From Streptomyces chumphonensis (GTDB lineage: Bacteria > Actinomycetota > Actinomycetes > Streptomycetales > Streptomycetaceae), in assembly GCF_014779715.1 (NCBI RefSeq), contig NZ_JACXYU010000002.1, forward strand, positions 1-64,000: a DNA stretch of 64,000 nt. The letters are read 5' to 3'. Positions within the stretch are counted from its first letter, which is position 1; each line of letters starts with the position of its first letter. A program made the translations under genes and the position numbers. A model generated the notes under the pieces. That model was given only the letters and a program-made list of their open reading frames with translations, ran no database searches and had not been told where the DNA came from. Below, one piece after another: positions 53,276 through 62,868 of the stretch.

Positions 53276-53767
53276 CTACCCGGGCGCGGAGCGTGGCGGG
53301 GCGGGGGCGAACCAGGCGGGGCCATCGCCGGTGGCCTGGTTGATGCGGAAGAGGTCGAACTCCTCAAGCGGCGGCAGGGCGTCGCTGGCGAACCAGCCGA
53401 CCTCCAGCGACTCGTCGTCGTTCACCCGTGCCTCGCCCCCCACCGCACGGCAGCGCAGCGTGATGTCGAGGAACTGGCAGGCGTCGCCGTTCGGGTAGCG
53501 CATGGGCTCCCTGCTCTCGACGAGCACGAGGTGCTCCGGCACGCAGTGCACGCCGGTCTCTTCGAGGACCTCGCGCACGGCCGTCTCGGCGGGCTGCTCC
53601 CCCGGTTCGCAGATGCCGCTGATGACGGACCACAGCCCGGTGTCGGCTCGCCGTCCGAGCAGGACATGTCCCGCGTCGTCGTGGACGATCGCGGTCACGG
53701 CGACGAGGGGGAGCAGGCGCTGCCCCACGACGTCCCGCAACGCGCGGATGAACTCGGGCACGGGCAT
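53276..53767 (-). CDS. NUDIX hydrolase
   Basis: A 163-residue NUDIX-fold phosphohydrolase. The Nudix box reads GICEPGEQPAETAVREVLEETGV (residues about 71-93), with all consensus residues GX5EX7REUXEEXGU in place, so divalent-metal catalysis on a nucleoside-diphosphate-linked substrate is expected. N-terminal LLPLVAVTAIVHDDAGHVLLGRR is the usual first strand. Substrate unknown. It marks return to the GC-rich chromosomal background. Confidence 0.92.
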   Translation of the reverse strand: MPVPEFIRALRDVVGQRLLPLVAVTAIVHDDAGHVLLGRRADTGLWSVISGICEPGEQPAETAVREVLEETGVHCVPEHLVLVESREPMRYPNGDACQFLDITLRCRAVGGEARVNDDESLEVGWFASDALPPLEEFDLFRINQATGDGPAWFAPAPPRSAPG

Positions 53768-53826
53768 GCGCCGACCCTACGCCGTCCACCGCGCGGTGGA
53801 GCGGGGCGCCGGGACGCGCCGCCCGG

Positions 53827-54609
53827 TCAGGCGGGGCTCGGGACGACGAGGCCGCGTCCGGCGGCGTAGCCGAGCGCCGCGTCGGTCAGGCTCTCCCGGC
53901 GGCCGCTGCGCAGGACCACCAGCGACGGTTCCCCGGGCGCCGAGGCGTCGTTCCGGGGCCGTACGCGCCGCAGGGCCTGCGCGGCGACGGCCTCCGCCGA
54001 GCCGTGCAGCACGGGCTCGGGGGCGCCCGGGGTGCGCACGGCCGCCAGGATGCGCCCGGCGACCAGCTCGTAGTGGGTGCAGCCGAGCACGACCGCGCGG
54101 ACCCCGGACGGGGTGAGCGCCGCGGCGGCCTGTACGGCGAGGTCGACGGCGGCCTCGTCGGCGCGTTCGACGGCGTCGGCCAGGCCGTGGCAGGGCACCT
54201 CCGTGACGTCGACGCCGTCGGCGAAGTCGGCGATCAGCCGCCGCTGGTAGGGGCTCCCGGTGGTGGCGGGGGTGGCCCACACGGCGACGGGCCCCCCGGC
54301 GGCCACCGCCGGCTTGACGGCCGGGACGGTTCCGATCACGGGCAGGGCGGGTTCCAGCGCGGCGCGCAGGGCCGGCAGGGCGTGGACGGAGGCGGTGTTG
54401 CAGGCGACGATCAGCGCGTCGGGGTCCAGTTCGGCGGCGGCGCGGGCGCAGGCGAGGGCGCGCGTGGCGATGTCGTGCGCGGTTCGCGGACCCCAGGGCA
54501 TGCCGTCCGGGTCGCTGGACAGGATGAGCCCGGCGTCCGGGCGTGCCCGGCGCACCGCGGCGGCGGCGGGGAGGAGCCCGATTCCGGAGTCGACGAGTGC
54601 GATCTTCAC
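53827..54609 (-). CDS. Aspartate/glutamate racemase-family protein (MurI-like)
   Basis: A 260-residue protein of the Asp/Glu racemase superfamily. It starts IALVDSGIGLLPAAAAVRR, where the family has DSGxGG. The two catalytic cysteines are present in IVACNTASVHALPAL and VVLGCTHYELV, and the proton-relay region VIGTVPAVKPAV follows the first. With the altered first loop it may not be the essential MurI; a related racemase or decarboxylase-like role is possible. GTG start at 54609; the ribosome site is weak. Confidence 0.78.
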   Translation of the reverse strand: MKIALVDSGIGLLPAAAAVRRARPDAGLILSSDPDGMPWGPRTAHDIATRALACARAAAELDPDALIVACNTASVHALPALRAALEPALPVIGTVPAVKPAVAAGGPVAVWATPATTGSPYQRRLIADFADGVDVTEVPCHGLADAVERADEAAVDLAVQAAAALTPSGVRAVVLGCTHYELVAGRILAAVRTPGAPEPVLHGSAEAVAAQALRRVRPRNDASAPGEPSLVVLRSGRRESLTDAALGYAAGRGLVVPSPA

Positions 54610-54909
54610 GCGGAGAAGCGTACGCGGAGAACGCCGGGGCGCGGTGGCAGGTGCCGCTCGGGGCACGCCGCGCGGATGCGGGCCCGAGGGCGCCGGGACG
54701 GCCACCGCCCGGCCGGGGAGCGGACACCGCGGGTGCGGGGTTCCGCGCGTTACCGCAGGAAGATCGACTCTTTACAACATCCCTACGGAACGGGATGACC
54801 GATTTTCCCCGGTTCGCTCAGATGTAGCAGAGGCCGACTCTCCAGACCTCGTAAAATGCCCCCTTACCAGGCTCCTCAGACGGCACATCTTCGGCTTAAC
54901 TTATGGAGC
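54610..54909. promoter_or_regulatory. Divergent region upstream of the Pro/Gln-rich protein
   Basis: A 300-bp region without a gene. CATCCC-tacggaac-GGGATG at 54778-54797 is a clean palindrome. A TAAAAT box is at 54852-54857, and a TAACTT box at 54897-54902 ends 7 bp before the downstream ATG. The latter placement would start transcription at or next to the ATG, suggesting a leaderless message. No -35 match was convincing for either. Confidence 0.4.
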
Positions 54910-55425
54910 ATGACCTCCCCCTCCCCCCGCAGCACCTACGGTGGTGGCTACTACGGTGCCCCCGCCTTTGCTGACACCCCGATCTACGACAGCCTCGTGG
55001 CTGAGCGGGGCACACCGCAGATAGCCCCCATCCGCGTGCCGGCCGCGTACGACACCGGTGGCCACCTGCCCGCTCTGCCCGCCGCCCTGCCGGCGCTGGC
55101 CGCCGGTTCCGGCGCCCAGCACACCGCGCCACGCGGCTACGGCCACCCGCAGGCCGCGGCCCCCCAGCCGGGCGCGCCGCAGCCCGCCCCCCTGCACCAG
55201 GCGCCCGCGCCGTTCGTCCCGCAGCAGAACACCGGGGAACGCGGCTACGGCCATCCCGGCCCGCAGCACGGCGGCCCCGGCTACGGACAGCAGCCCTACC
55301 AGCAGCAGCCGCAGATGCGGCCGGTCGCCCCGCGTCCGGCGGCGCCCCGGCAGATGCCGGCACCGAGCGCGCCGGGTGCGTACGGCGACCCGTACGGGCG
55401 CGCGTACCCGGGGGCCGGTTACTGA
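54910..55425 (+). CDS. Low-complexity Pro/Gln/Gly/Tyr-rich protein
   Basis: A 171-residue protein. A conserved-looking N-terminus (SPRSTYGGGYYGAPAF, PIYDSLVAERGTPQIAPIRVPAAYD) is followed by a disordered tail rich in Pro, Gln, Gly and Ala with repeated GYGHP. The tail resembles those of phase-separating or cell-wall-associated proteins, but no signal peptide is seen. The ATG has a GGAG only one base away, too close for a normal ribosome site; a leaderless transcript from the -10-like TAACTT is plausible. Function unknown; this N-terminal pattern is one I associate with Streptomyces. Confidence 0.75.
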   Translation: MTSPSPRSTYGGGYYGAPAFADTPIYDSLVAERGTPQIAPIRVPAAYDTGGHLPALPAALPALAAGSGAQHTAPRGYGHPQAAAPQPGAPQPAPLHQAPAPFVPQQNTGERGYGHPGPQHGGPGYGQQPYQQQPQMRPVAPRPAAPRQMPAPSAPGAYGDPYGRAYPGAGY

Positions 55426-55494
55426 CCCTCCCGCGCACCGCAACGGCCCCGCCGAGGCGGTGGGTTGAGTGCGGCGGGGTGGCACGATGTCACC

Positions 55495-56319
55495 ATGCCG
55501 ACACCGATACTGACCGCGCTGCACGTCTATCCGGTGAAGTCGCTGGCCGGTACCACCCGACGGGAAGCCGAGGTCGAACCGTGGGGGCTGGCCGGTGACC
55601 GCCGCTGGATGGTGGTGCGGGAGGGCCGTCAGCTGACGCAGCGGGACGCACCCCGCCTCGCCCTCGTCGTGGCACTCGAGCGTGCGGAGGGCGGGGTGTC
55701 GCTGGACGCCCCGGGGATGCCGCGGCTCACGGTGGACGCGCCCGGGCCGGCCGGAGCGGCGCTCGACGTGACGGTCTTCGGGAGCCCGGTGCGGGCCGGG
55801 AGTGCCGGCGCGCGGGCCGACGCGTGGCTGTCCCGGTACATCGGCACGCCGGTACGGCTGGTCCGGATGACGGCCCCGGAACGGGACCGCTCGGTCGATC
55901 CCCGCTTCGGACGCCCACAGGACACGGTGAGTTTCGCCGACGGCTATCCGCTGCTGCTGACCGCCGAGTCGTCCCTGGAGGCGCTCAACTCCCTGATCGC
56001 CGAGGGGGATCACGCGGACGAGGGCCCGCTGCCCATGAACCGCTTCCGGCCCAACCTCGTCGTCGGGGGCACGGCGCCCTGGGCGGAGGACGGCTGGCGG
56101 CGCCTGCGGGTGGGGGAGGTGGAGTTCGAGGTGGTCAGGCCGAGCGGGAGATGTGTGGTCACCACCACGGACCAGGCGACGGGCGGACGGGGCAAGGAGC
56201 CGCTGCGCACCCTGGCCCTCCACCGCCGGTCGGGGGACCGGCTGATCTTCGGCCAGAACCTGGTCCCGCGGACCGCGGGCACGGTGCGCCGCGGAGACGA
56301 ACTGCGCGTCCTCGGCTGA
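55495..56319 (+). CDS. MOSC-domain protein (YcbX/mARC-like)
   Basis: A 274-residue protein with an N-terminal MOSC_N beta-barrel (LTALHVYPVKSLAGTTRREAEVE; GLAGDRRWMVV) and a C-terminal MOSC domain (MNRFRPNLVVGG; RPSGRCVVTTTDQATG). The Cys in SGRCVVTT is the expected molybdenum ligand in mARC/YcbX proteins, which reduce N-hydroxylated compounds with molybdenum cofactor. The electron donor is not encoded nearby. ATG at 55495 is chosen from the normal family start. Confidence 0.9.
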   Translation: MPTPILTALHVYPVKSLAGTTRREAEVEPWGLAGDRRWMVVREGRQLTQRDAPRLALVVALERAEGGVSLDAPGMPRLTVDAPGPAGAALDVTVFGSPVRAGSAGARADAWLSRYIGTPVRLVRMTAPERDRSVDPRFGRPQDTVSFADGYPLLLTAESSLEALNSLIAEGDHADEGPLPMNRFRPNLVVGGTAPWAEDGWRRLRVGEVEFEVVRPSGRCVVTTTDQATGGRGKEPLRTLALHRRSGDRLIFGQNLVPRTAGTVRRGDELRVLG

Positions 56320-56329
56320 GGCGCCCGGC

Positions 56330-56376
56330 ACCCGGCCGCCGGGGAACGGCCAGGAGTGCTTCCCAGGCGGCCGGGT
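56330..56376. terminator. Bidirectional terminator between MOSC and cNMP-domain genes
   Basis: An 11-bp perfect inverted repeat (ACCCGGCCGCC at 56330-56340; GGCGGCCGGGT at 56366-56376) with a 25-nt loop, beginning 10 bp after the MOSC stop between two convergent genes. Confidence 0.55.
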
Positions 56377-56464
56377 CCTCCTCGCCGTGGGGCCGCTGAC
56401 CCAGTCGGTGAGCACCGCGGCGTCGGCTCGGGTCGGTGTGGCCGGGGAGCCGCGGCCGGGCGGA

Positions 56465-56914
56465 TCAGCCCGAGCCGTACGGCCCGAAGGCCTCCAGGAG
56501 CCGGGCGCGGGAGCGCTGGAGGCGGTGCGAGATGATCTCACCGACGGCCAGCGCCAGCGCGTAGCCCAGTTCGTGGTCCTCCTGGCACAGCCCGCGCACC
56601 TCGGCCGCGTCGAACTCCAGTGCGCGCACCGGGCTGCCCGCCTCGCCGCCCATGTGCCAGGTGTACGGGCGGAAGAGCCAGGACCAGCCCAGCAGTTCGC
56701 CGTGCCCGACGGTCTCCACCGCCTGCGGACGCCGGCCGGGAATGTGCTGGTCGAGGGTGACGGACCCGGTGTGGATGATCCAGAACCGATCCGCCCTGGC
56801 CCCCTCCTCGAAGAGGCGTGCCCCGGCCGGGAAGGAGACGGGGCGACCGAGGGCACGGAGTCGCTCGCTGTGGCCCGGCGGCAGTGAGCCGAGCAGTCCG
56901 GTCATCGTCCGCAT
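56465..56914 (-). CDS. Stand-alone cyclic-nucleotide-binding-domain protein
   Basis: A 149-residue protein consisting of one Crp-type cNMP-binding fold (FPAGARLFEEGARADRFWIIHTGSVTL; GHGELLGWSWLFRPYTWHMG) and a C-terminal helix. It has no helix-turn-helix, so it is not a DNA-binding Crp. The phosphate-binding GELLGWSWL lacks the usual Arg-Ser-Ala, so cAMP binding is uncertain. ATG at 56914 has GAGGAGG. It is divergent from phosphoketolase over 144 bp, a pairing that suggests sensory coupling to that pathway, though unproven. Confidence 0.82.
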   Translation of the reverse strand: MRTMTGLLGSLPPGHSERLRALGRPVSFPAGARLFEEGARADRFWIIHTGSVTLDQHIPGRRPQAVETVGHGELLGWSWLFRPYTWHMGGEAGSPVRALEFDAAEVRGLCQEDHELGYALALAVGEIISHRLQRSRARLLEAFGPYGSG

Positions 56915-57058
56915 CGCTGGGCCTCCTCGCCTCGCCGGACCTGCGCCTGGCCGGGCCTGCCCCGGTCGCGGCTCGCGCGGAGGCGGGTGTGTGGGCCGGA
57001 GCAGCGCGGTAACCCGCTCCGGAACCGCCGTGACGCACACCCCTTCGCCGGAGGGCCC

Positions 57059-59452
57059 ATGACAGGCATCCATCGTCTCACCGAACGCGCTTGCGAGCAG
57101 CTCGATGCGCACTGGCGCGCTGCGAACTACCTCGCGGCCGGACAGCTGTATCTCAGGGGGAACCCGCTGCTGCGGGAGGACCTGCGCCCCGAACACGTCA
57201 AGGCGCGGCTCCTCGGGCACTGGGGCACGTGCCCCGGACTGACCCTGGTCTACACCCACCTCAACCGGCTGATCAGCGAGCGCGGCCGGCGGACGCTGTG
57301 CGTGTGGGGGCCGGGCCACGGCGCGGCCGGAGTCCTGGCGGGCGCGTGGCTCGACGGGACGTTCGGCGAACGGGACCCGGACGCCGCCCGTGACGGCGAC
57401 GGCATGGCACACCTGTTCCGCCGGTTCTCCCACCCCGGCGGCCTCGGCAGCCACACCGGCCACGCCGTCCCGGGCTCACTCCAGGAGGGCGGAGAGCTGG
57501 GGCACTGCCTGTCGCACGCCTACGGCGCCGCCTACGACCATCCCGACCTGCTCGCCGTCTGCGTCATCGGCGACGGCGAGGCGGAGACGGGACCCCTCGC
57601 CGCCTCCTGGCACGCCAACAAGTTCCTCGACCCGGTGCACGACGGCGCGGTGCTGCCGATCCTGCACCTGAACGGCTACAAGATCGCCGGGCCCACCGTG
57701 CTGTCCCGCATCCCCGAGGAGGAGCTGGGGGACCTGCTGCGCGGCTACGGACACGAGCCGCTGTTCGTCACCGCGACGCCGGACAGCGCTCCGTGCGACG
57801 TCCACCGGGCCCTCGCGGAGGCCCTGGACACCGCCGCGGACCGCATCGCCGCCCACCAGCGGGCCGCCCGGCAAGACGGCGTCACCGCCCGCCCGCGCTG
57901 GCCGGCGATCGTCCTGCGCACCCCCAAGGGCTGGACGGGGCCGGACACCGTGGACGGCGTCCCGGTCGAGGACACCTGGCGGTCCCACCAGATCCCGCTG
58001 TCGGCGGTGCGGGAGGATCCGGCACATCTGCGGGCGCTCGACGCGTGGCTGCGCTCCTACCGGCCCGCCGAGCTCTTCGACACCGACGGCCGCCCCCGGC
58101 CCGAGGTGCTGGCCTGGGTGCCGCGGGGCGACCTGCGGCTCGGTGCGACCCCGTACGCCGACGGGGGTCGGTTGCGGCGCTCGCTGCCGCTGCCGGACCC
58201 GTCGGCGTACGCCGTGCCCGCCGAGGAGCGCGGCCGGGACCGCCACGAGCCGACCCGGGTGCTGGGCGGCCTGCTGCGCCACGTCCTGGACGCCACCGCC
58301 GACCGCAGGGACTTCCGCGTCCTGTCCCCGGACGAGCTGGACTCCAACCGCCTCGGAGCCGTCTACGACGCGTCGCCGCGCGCCTGGCAGGCCGGCCTTC
58401 GGGAGACGGACGAGCACCTCGGCCGGCACGGCCGGGCGATGGAGGTCCTCTCGGAGCACCTGTGCCAGGGCTGGTTGGAGGGCTACCTGCTCACCGGGCG
58501 GCACGGCGTCTTCGCCAGCTACGAGGCGTTCGCCGGGATCGTGGCCGACATGGCCACGCAGCACGCGAAGTGGCTGCAGAGCGCCCGGGAGGTGCCGTGG
58601 CGCGCCCCCGTCTCCGGGCTGACCTACCTGCTGACCTCGCACGTGTGGCGACAGGACCACAACGGCTTCTCGCACCAGGACCCCGGCTTCGTGGACCACG
58701 TCCTCAACAAGAGCCCGGAGGTGGTGCGGGCGTACCTGCCGCCGGACACCAACACCCTGCTGTGCGTCTTCGACCACGTGCTGCGCACCACGGACGTGGT
58801 GAACGTGGTCGTGGCGGGCAAGCAGCCGTGCTTCGACTGGCTCGGCCCCGCCGAGGCGCGCGAGCACTGCGCACGCGGCGCGGGGATCTGGGAGTGGGCC
58901 GGCACCGAGACCGGCGAGCGGGAACCGGACGTCGTCCTGGCGTGCGCCGGGGACGTCCCGACCGAGGAGACGATGGCCGCCGCCGCACTGCTGCGCGGGT
59001 GGCTGCCGGAGCTGTCGGTGCGCGTGGTCAACGTCGTCGACCTCGCGCGGCTCGTTCCCGCCGACCGGCATCCGCACGGGATGGCGGACGCCGCGTTCCG
59101 CGCCCTGTTCACCGACACCCGGCCGGTGGTCTTCGCGTACCACGGGTACCCGTGGCTGATTCACCGGCTCCTGCACGGCAGGAACGCCGACGAGCGCTTC
59201 CACGTGCACGGCTACCGTGAGTCGGGGGCGACCACCACACCTTTCGACATGGTCGTGCGCAACGGCCTGGACCGGTACCGACTGGCGATGGACGTCATCG
59301 ACCGCGTGCCGGGGCTGGTGGGCCGGGCGGCGGGCGTGCGGCAGGCCATGGCCGACGTGCGCCACCGCCACCACGCCTGGGTCCGCGAGCACGGGACGGA
59401 CCTCCCGGAGGTCACGGGCTGGCGGTGGCCCGACGGGGCCGCCGAGCGCTGA
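57059..59452 (+). CDS. Xylulose-5-phosphate/fructose-6-phosphate phosphoketolase
   Basis: A 797-residue thiamine-diphosphate enzyme that cleaves xylulose 5-phosphate or fructose 6-phosphate with phosphate to acetyl phosphate plus a shorter sugar phosphate. Recognised segments are WGTCPGLTLVYTHLNRLI, the signature EGGELGHCLSHAYGA, the ThDP motif GDGEAETGPLAASWHANKF, and late GKQPCFDWL and VHGYRESGATTTPFDMVVRN. Length is normal for the family (about 790-825). The ATG at 57059 follows GGAGGG with short spacing. It ends at a strong terminator shared with the encapsulin operon. Confidence 0.94.
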   Translation: MTGIHRLTERACEQLDAHWRAANYLAAGQLYLRGNPLLREDLRPEHVKARLLGHWGTCPGLTLVYTHLNRLISERGRRTLCVWGPGHGAAGVLAGAWLDGTFGERDPDAARDGDGMAHLFRRFSHPGGLGSHTGHAVPGSLQEGGELGHCLSHAYGAAYDHPDLLAVCVIGDGEAETGPLAASWHANKFLDPVHDGAVLPILHLNGYKIAGPTVLSRIPEEELGDLLRGYGHEPLFVTATPDSAPCDVHRALAEALDTAADRIAAHQRAARQDGVTARPRWPAIVLRTPKGWTGPDTVDGVPVEDTWRSHQIPLSAVREDPAHLRALDAWLRSYRPAELFDTDGRPRPEVLAWVPRGDLRLGATPYADGGRLRRSLPLPDPSAYAVPAEERGRDRHEPTRVLGGLLRHVLDATADRRDFRVLSPDELDSNRLGAVYDASPRAWQAGLRETDEHLGRHGRAMEVLSEHLCQGWLEGYLLTGRHGVFASYEAFAGIVADMATQHAKWLQSAREVPWRAPVSGLTYLLTSHVWRQDHNGFSHQDPGFVDHVLNKSPEVVRAYLPPDTNTLLCVFDHVLRTTDVVNVVVAGKQPCFDWLGPAEAREHCARGAGIWEWAGTETGEREPDVVLACAGDVPTEETMAAAALLRGWLPELSVRVVNVVDLARLVPADRHPHGMADAAFRALFTDTRPVVFAYHGYPWLIHRLLHGRNADERFHVHGYRESGATTTPFDMVVRNGLDRYRLAMDVIDRVPGLVGRAAGVRQAMADVRHRHHAWVREHGTDLPEVTGWRWPDGAAER

Positions 59453-59455
59453 GCG

Positions 59456-59497
59456 CGCGTGCGGTGGCCGCGGCGGAGTGCCGGGCCACCGCACGCG
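59456..59497. terminator. Strong bidirectional terminator, phosphoketolase / encapsulin
   Basis: A perfect 14-bp inverted repeat (CGCGTGCGGTGGCC, 59456-59469; mirrored at 59484-59497) with a 14-nt loop fills the 50 bp between two convergent genes. No U-tract. Confidence 0.8.
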
Positions 59498-59502
59498 GGC
59501 GG

Positions 59503-60873
59503 TCAGAGCTGGACGTCCTCCAGGATGCCGAGGGCGTCCGGGACGAGGACGGCCGCCGAGAAGTAGGCGCTGACGAGGTAGGAGATCACCGCCTGGTCGT
59601 TGACACCCATGAAGCGGGCGTTGAGGCTGGGCTCCAGCTCGTCCGGGATGCCCCTCTGGTGGAGGCCGACGACGCCCTGGTTCTCCTCCCCGACGCGCAG
59701 GGCCAGGACGGAGGTGGTGTTCTCGGGGGTGATGGGGATCTTGCTGCACGGCAGGAGCGGAATGCCGCGCCACGCGCGTACGGTGCTGCCGTGCGACTCG
59801 GTCTCCCCCGGGTACAGGCCCCGGGCCGTGCACTCCTGACCGATCGCCGCGATGGCCCGGGGGTGGGCCAGGAGGAACTGGGTCTTGCGCCGCCGTGAGA
59901 TCAGTTCGTCGAGGTCGTCCGGCGTGGGCGGCCCGGTGCGGGTGTGCAGGCGCTGGCGCGGGTCGGCGTTGTGGAGCAGCCCGAAGTCCCGGTTGTTGAG
60001 CAGCTCGTGCTCCTGCCGCTCGCGCAACGCCTCCACGGTGAGCCGCAGTTGCTCGGCGACCTGGTCCATCGGCTCGTTGTAGAGGTCGGCGACCCGGCTG
60101 TGCACCCGCAGCACCGTCTGCGCCACACTCAGCTCGTACTCGCGCGGCGCGATCTCGTAGTCCACGAACGTGCCCGGCAGCACCGGCTCCCCGTCGTGTC
60201 CGGACGCCAGCTCGATCTCGGCCTCGCCCCGCTTGTTCTGTTTCGGGATCGCCGGCCGCGACCGGCGGTCCAGGTGCTCACGCAGCGCCGGCGATCCGTC
60301 GACGACGGTGCGGAACTCCCCCAGCGGCAGGGCCAGCACGGTGCACCGGGTGAGGGCGCGCAGGCTGTGGTCCCAGGTGCCGGCCTCGGTGGCCAGGGCG
60401 TGGTCCCCCGCCCATGCGCCGTCGGCCAGCCGCCCGAGGTCGCTCTCGGCGTCGTAGGCGCCCGCCGCGACCTTGCCGACCTTACCGTGGACGATGAGCA
60501 GCACCTCCTCCACCGGCTGGTTCTGCTCGGCCAGCAACTCCCCCGGGCTGTACTCCCGCTGGACACAGCGGTCGGCCAGGGCGGCCAGCTCGTCGCCCTC
60601 GAAACCGGACAGGGCCGGCATCTCGGTGAGCTCGGCGGGAATGACCCGCGCCTCCCGTCCCGTGACCAGGAACTCCATGCGCCCGTTGCCGAGGGTGTGG
60701 CACAGACGCCGGTTCACCCGGTAGGTCCCGGCGGACACCTGCACCCAGGGAAGGATCTTCAGCAGCCACCGCGAGGAGATGGACTGCATCTGCGGCGGCG
60801 TCTTGGTCGTGGTCGCCAGCTGCCGCGCCGCCGCGGTGGCCAGACTCGTCGGGTTCGTGTCGGTGGTCGTCAT
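59503..60873 (-). CDS. Family 2B encapsulin shell protein (EshA-like, cNMP domain inserted), copy 2
   Basis: A 456-residue HK97-fold shell protein with an inserted cyclic-nucleotide-binding domain. N-arm [28 protein letters not shown]; cNMP-like insertion at about residues 88-210 ([22 protein letters not shown]); then the HK97 core with [27 protein letters not shown], and an end reading [25 protein letters not shown]. This matches Streptomyces EshA-type proteins that are now classed as family 2B encapsulins and form hollow protein shells around cargo enzymes. The cNMP phosphate-binding cassette reads [19 protein letters not shown], without the canonical Glu and Arg. It lies 52 bp downstream of the other shell gene, same strand. 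Confidence 0.88.
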   Translation of the reverse strand: MTTTDTNPTSLATAAARQLATTTKTPPQMQSISSRWLLKILPWVQVSAGTYRVNRRLCHTLGNGRMEFLVTGREARVIPAELTEMPALSGFEGDELAALADRCVQREYSPGELLAEQNQPVEEVLLIVHGKVGKVAAGAYDAESDLGRLADGAWAGDHALATEAGTWDHSLRALTRCTVLALPLGEFRTVVDGSPALREHLDRRSRPAIPKQNKRGEAEIELASGHDGEPVLPGTFVDYEIAPREYELSVAQTVLRVHSRVADLYNEPMDQVAEQLRLTVEALRERQEHELLNNRDFGLLHNADPRQRLHTRTGPPTPDDLDELISRRRKTQFLLAHPRAIAAIGQECTARGLYPGETESHGSTVRAWRGIPLLPCSKIPITPENTTSVLALRVGEENQGVVGLHQRGIPDELEPSLNARFMGVNDQAVISYLVSAYFSAAVLVPDALGILEDVQL

Positions 60874-60925
60874 TCCGTGTGGGCCTTCGTTCGCGGGTGG
60901 TCGGGTGCGTCACATCCGGACACGG

Positions 60926-62347
<1,422 letters not shown>

Positions 62348-62868
62348 GCAGGACACCACCTATCACTGTGGAACGCGGGCTGATTCCGCCCGCCGTGCGC
62401 AATGAACATAACCAGTCGGTGAGATAATTGGAGTTCACTCGAAAGAAGCGCGGCGCCGTGATTGCGGGTCGGACAACACGGGTAACGAGCCGCGAGATTC
62501 ACGCCTTCGACTACCAAGTGTCACGACGGAATCCCGAGTGACTACCCTCCGCGAGAACTTCTCCTTCGATGGTTGACCGCCACACACACGACGGGTGTTG
62601 GCGTGGGGGCGCAAAGGGCGCACAGGGGGCGCACGCCGCGCACGCGGAGGGTCACAGGTCGTCGTACCCTACGGGGGACGCGCCTGCCGCCTCCCCGATG
62701 GCCCGGACCGCGGCCCCCCGCCGCTACCGGGGAACGCGTGACAGGTCTCCGGCCGTACGCGCTACCGTGGTGCACCGCCGCCCACGTGTGGCGGCTCCGA
62801 TCGCCGTCCGCCCGGGTGGACGGCGTGTTCTCGCACGTATCGCACGAGGTTTGGGGCACGACGGTCCT
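62348..62868. promoter_or_regulatory. Long divergent intergenic region between encapsulin and beta-helix genes
   Basis: 521 bp without a convincing gene. A GCGGGC-TGATTCC-GCCCGC hairpin lies at 62375-62393, just upstream of the encapsulin start. The part from about 62395 to 62560 is clearly richer in A and T than the surroundings (for example ATAATTGGAGTTCACTCG), as expected of a promoter or nucleoid-protein-bound region. Beyond 62570 it is GC-rich again. The short open frames in it have no family-like sequence. Confidence 0.5.

Noticed and set aside
57476..59833. A 785-codon frame antisense to phosphoketolase
   Set aside because: Shadow of a highly conserved enzyme; no independent support.
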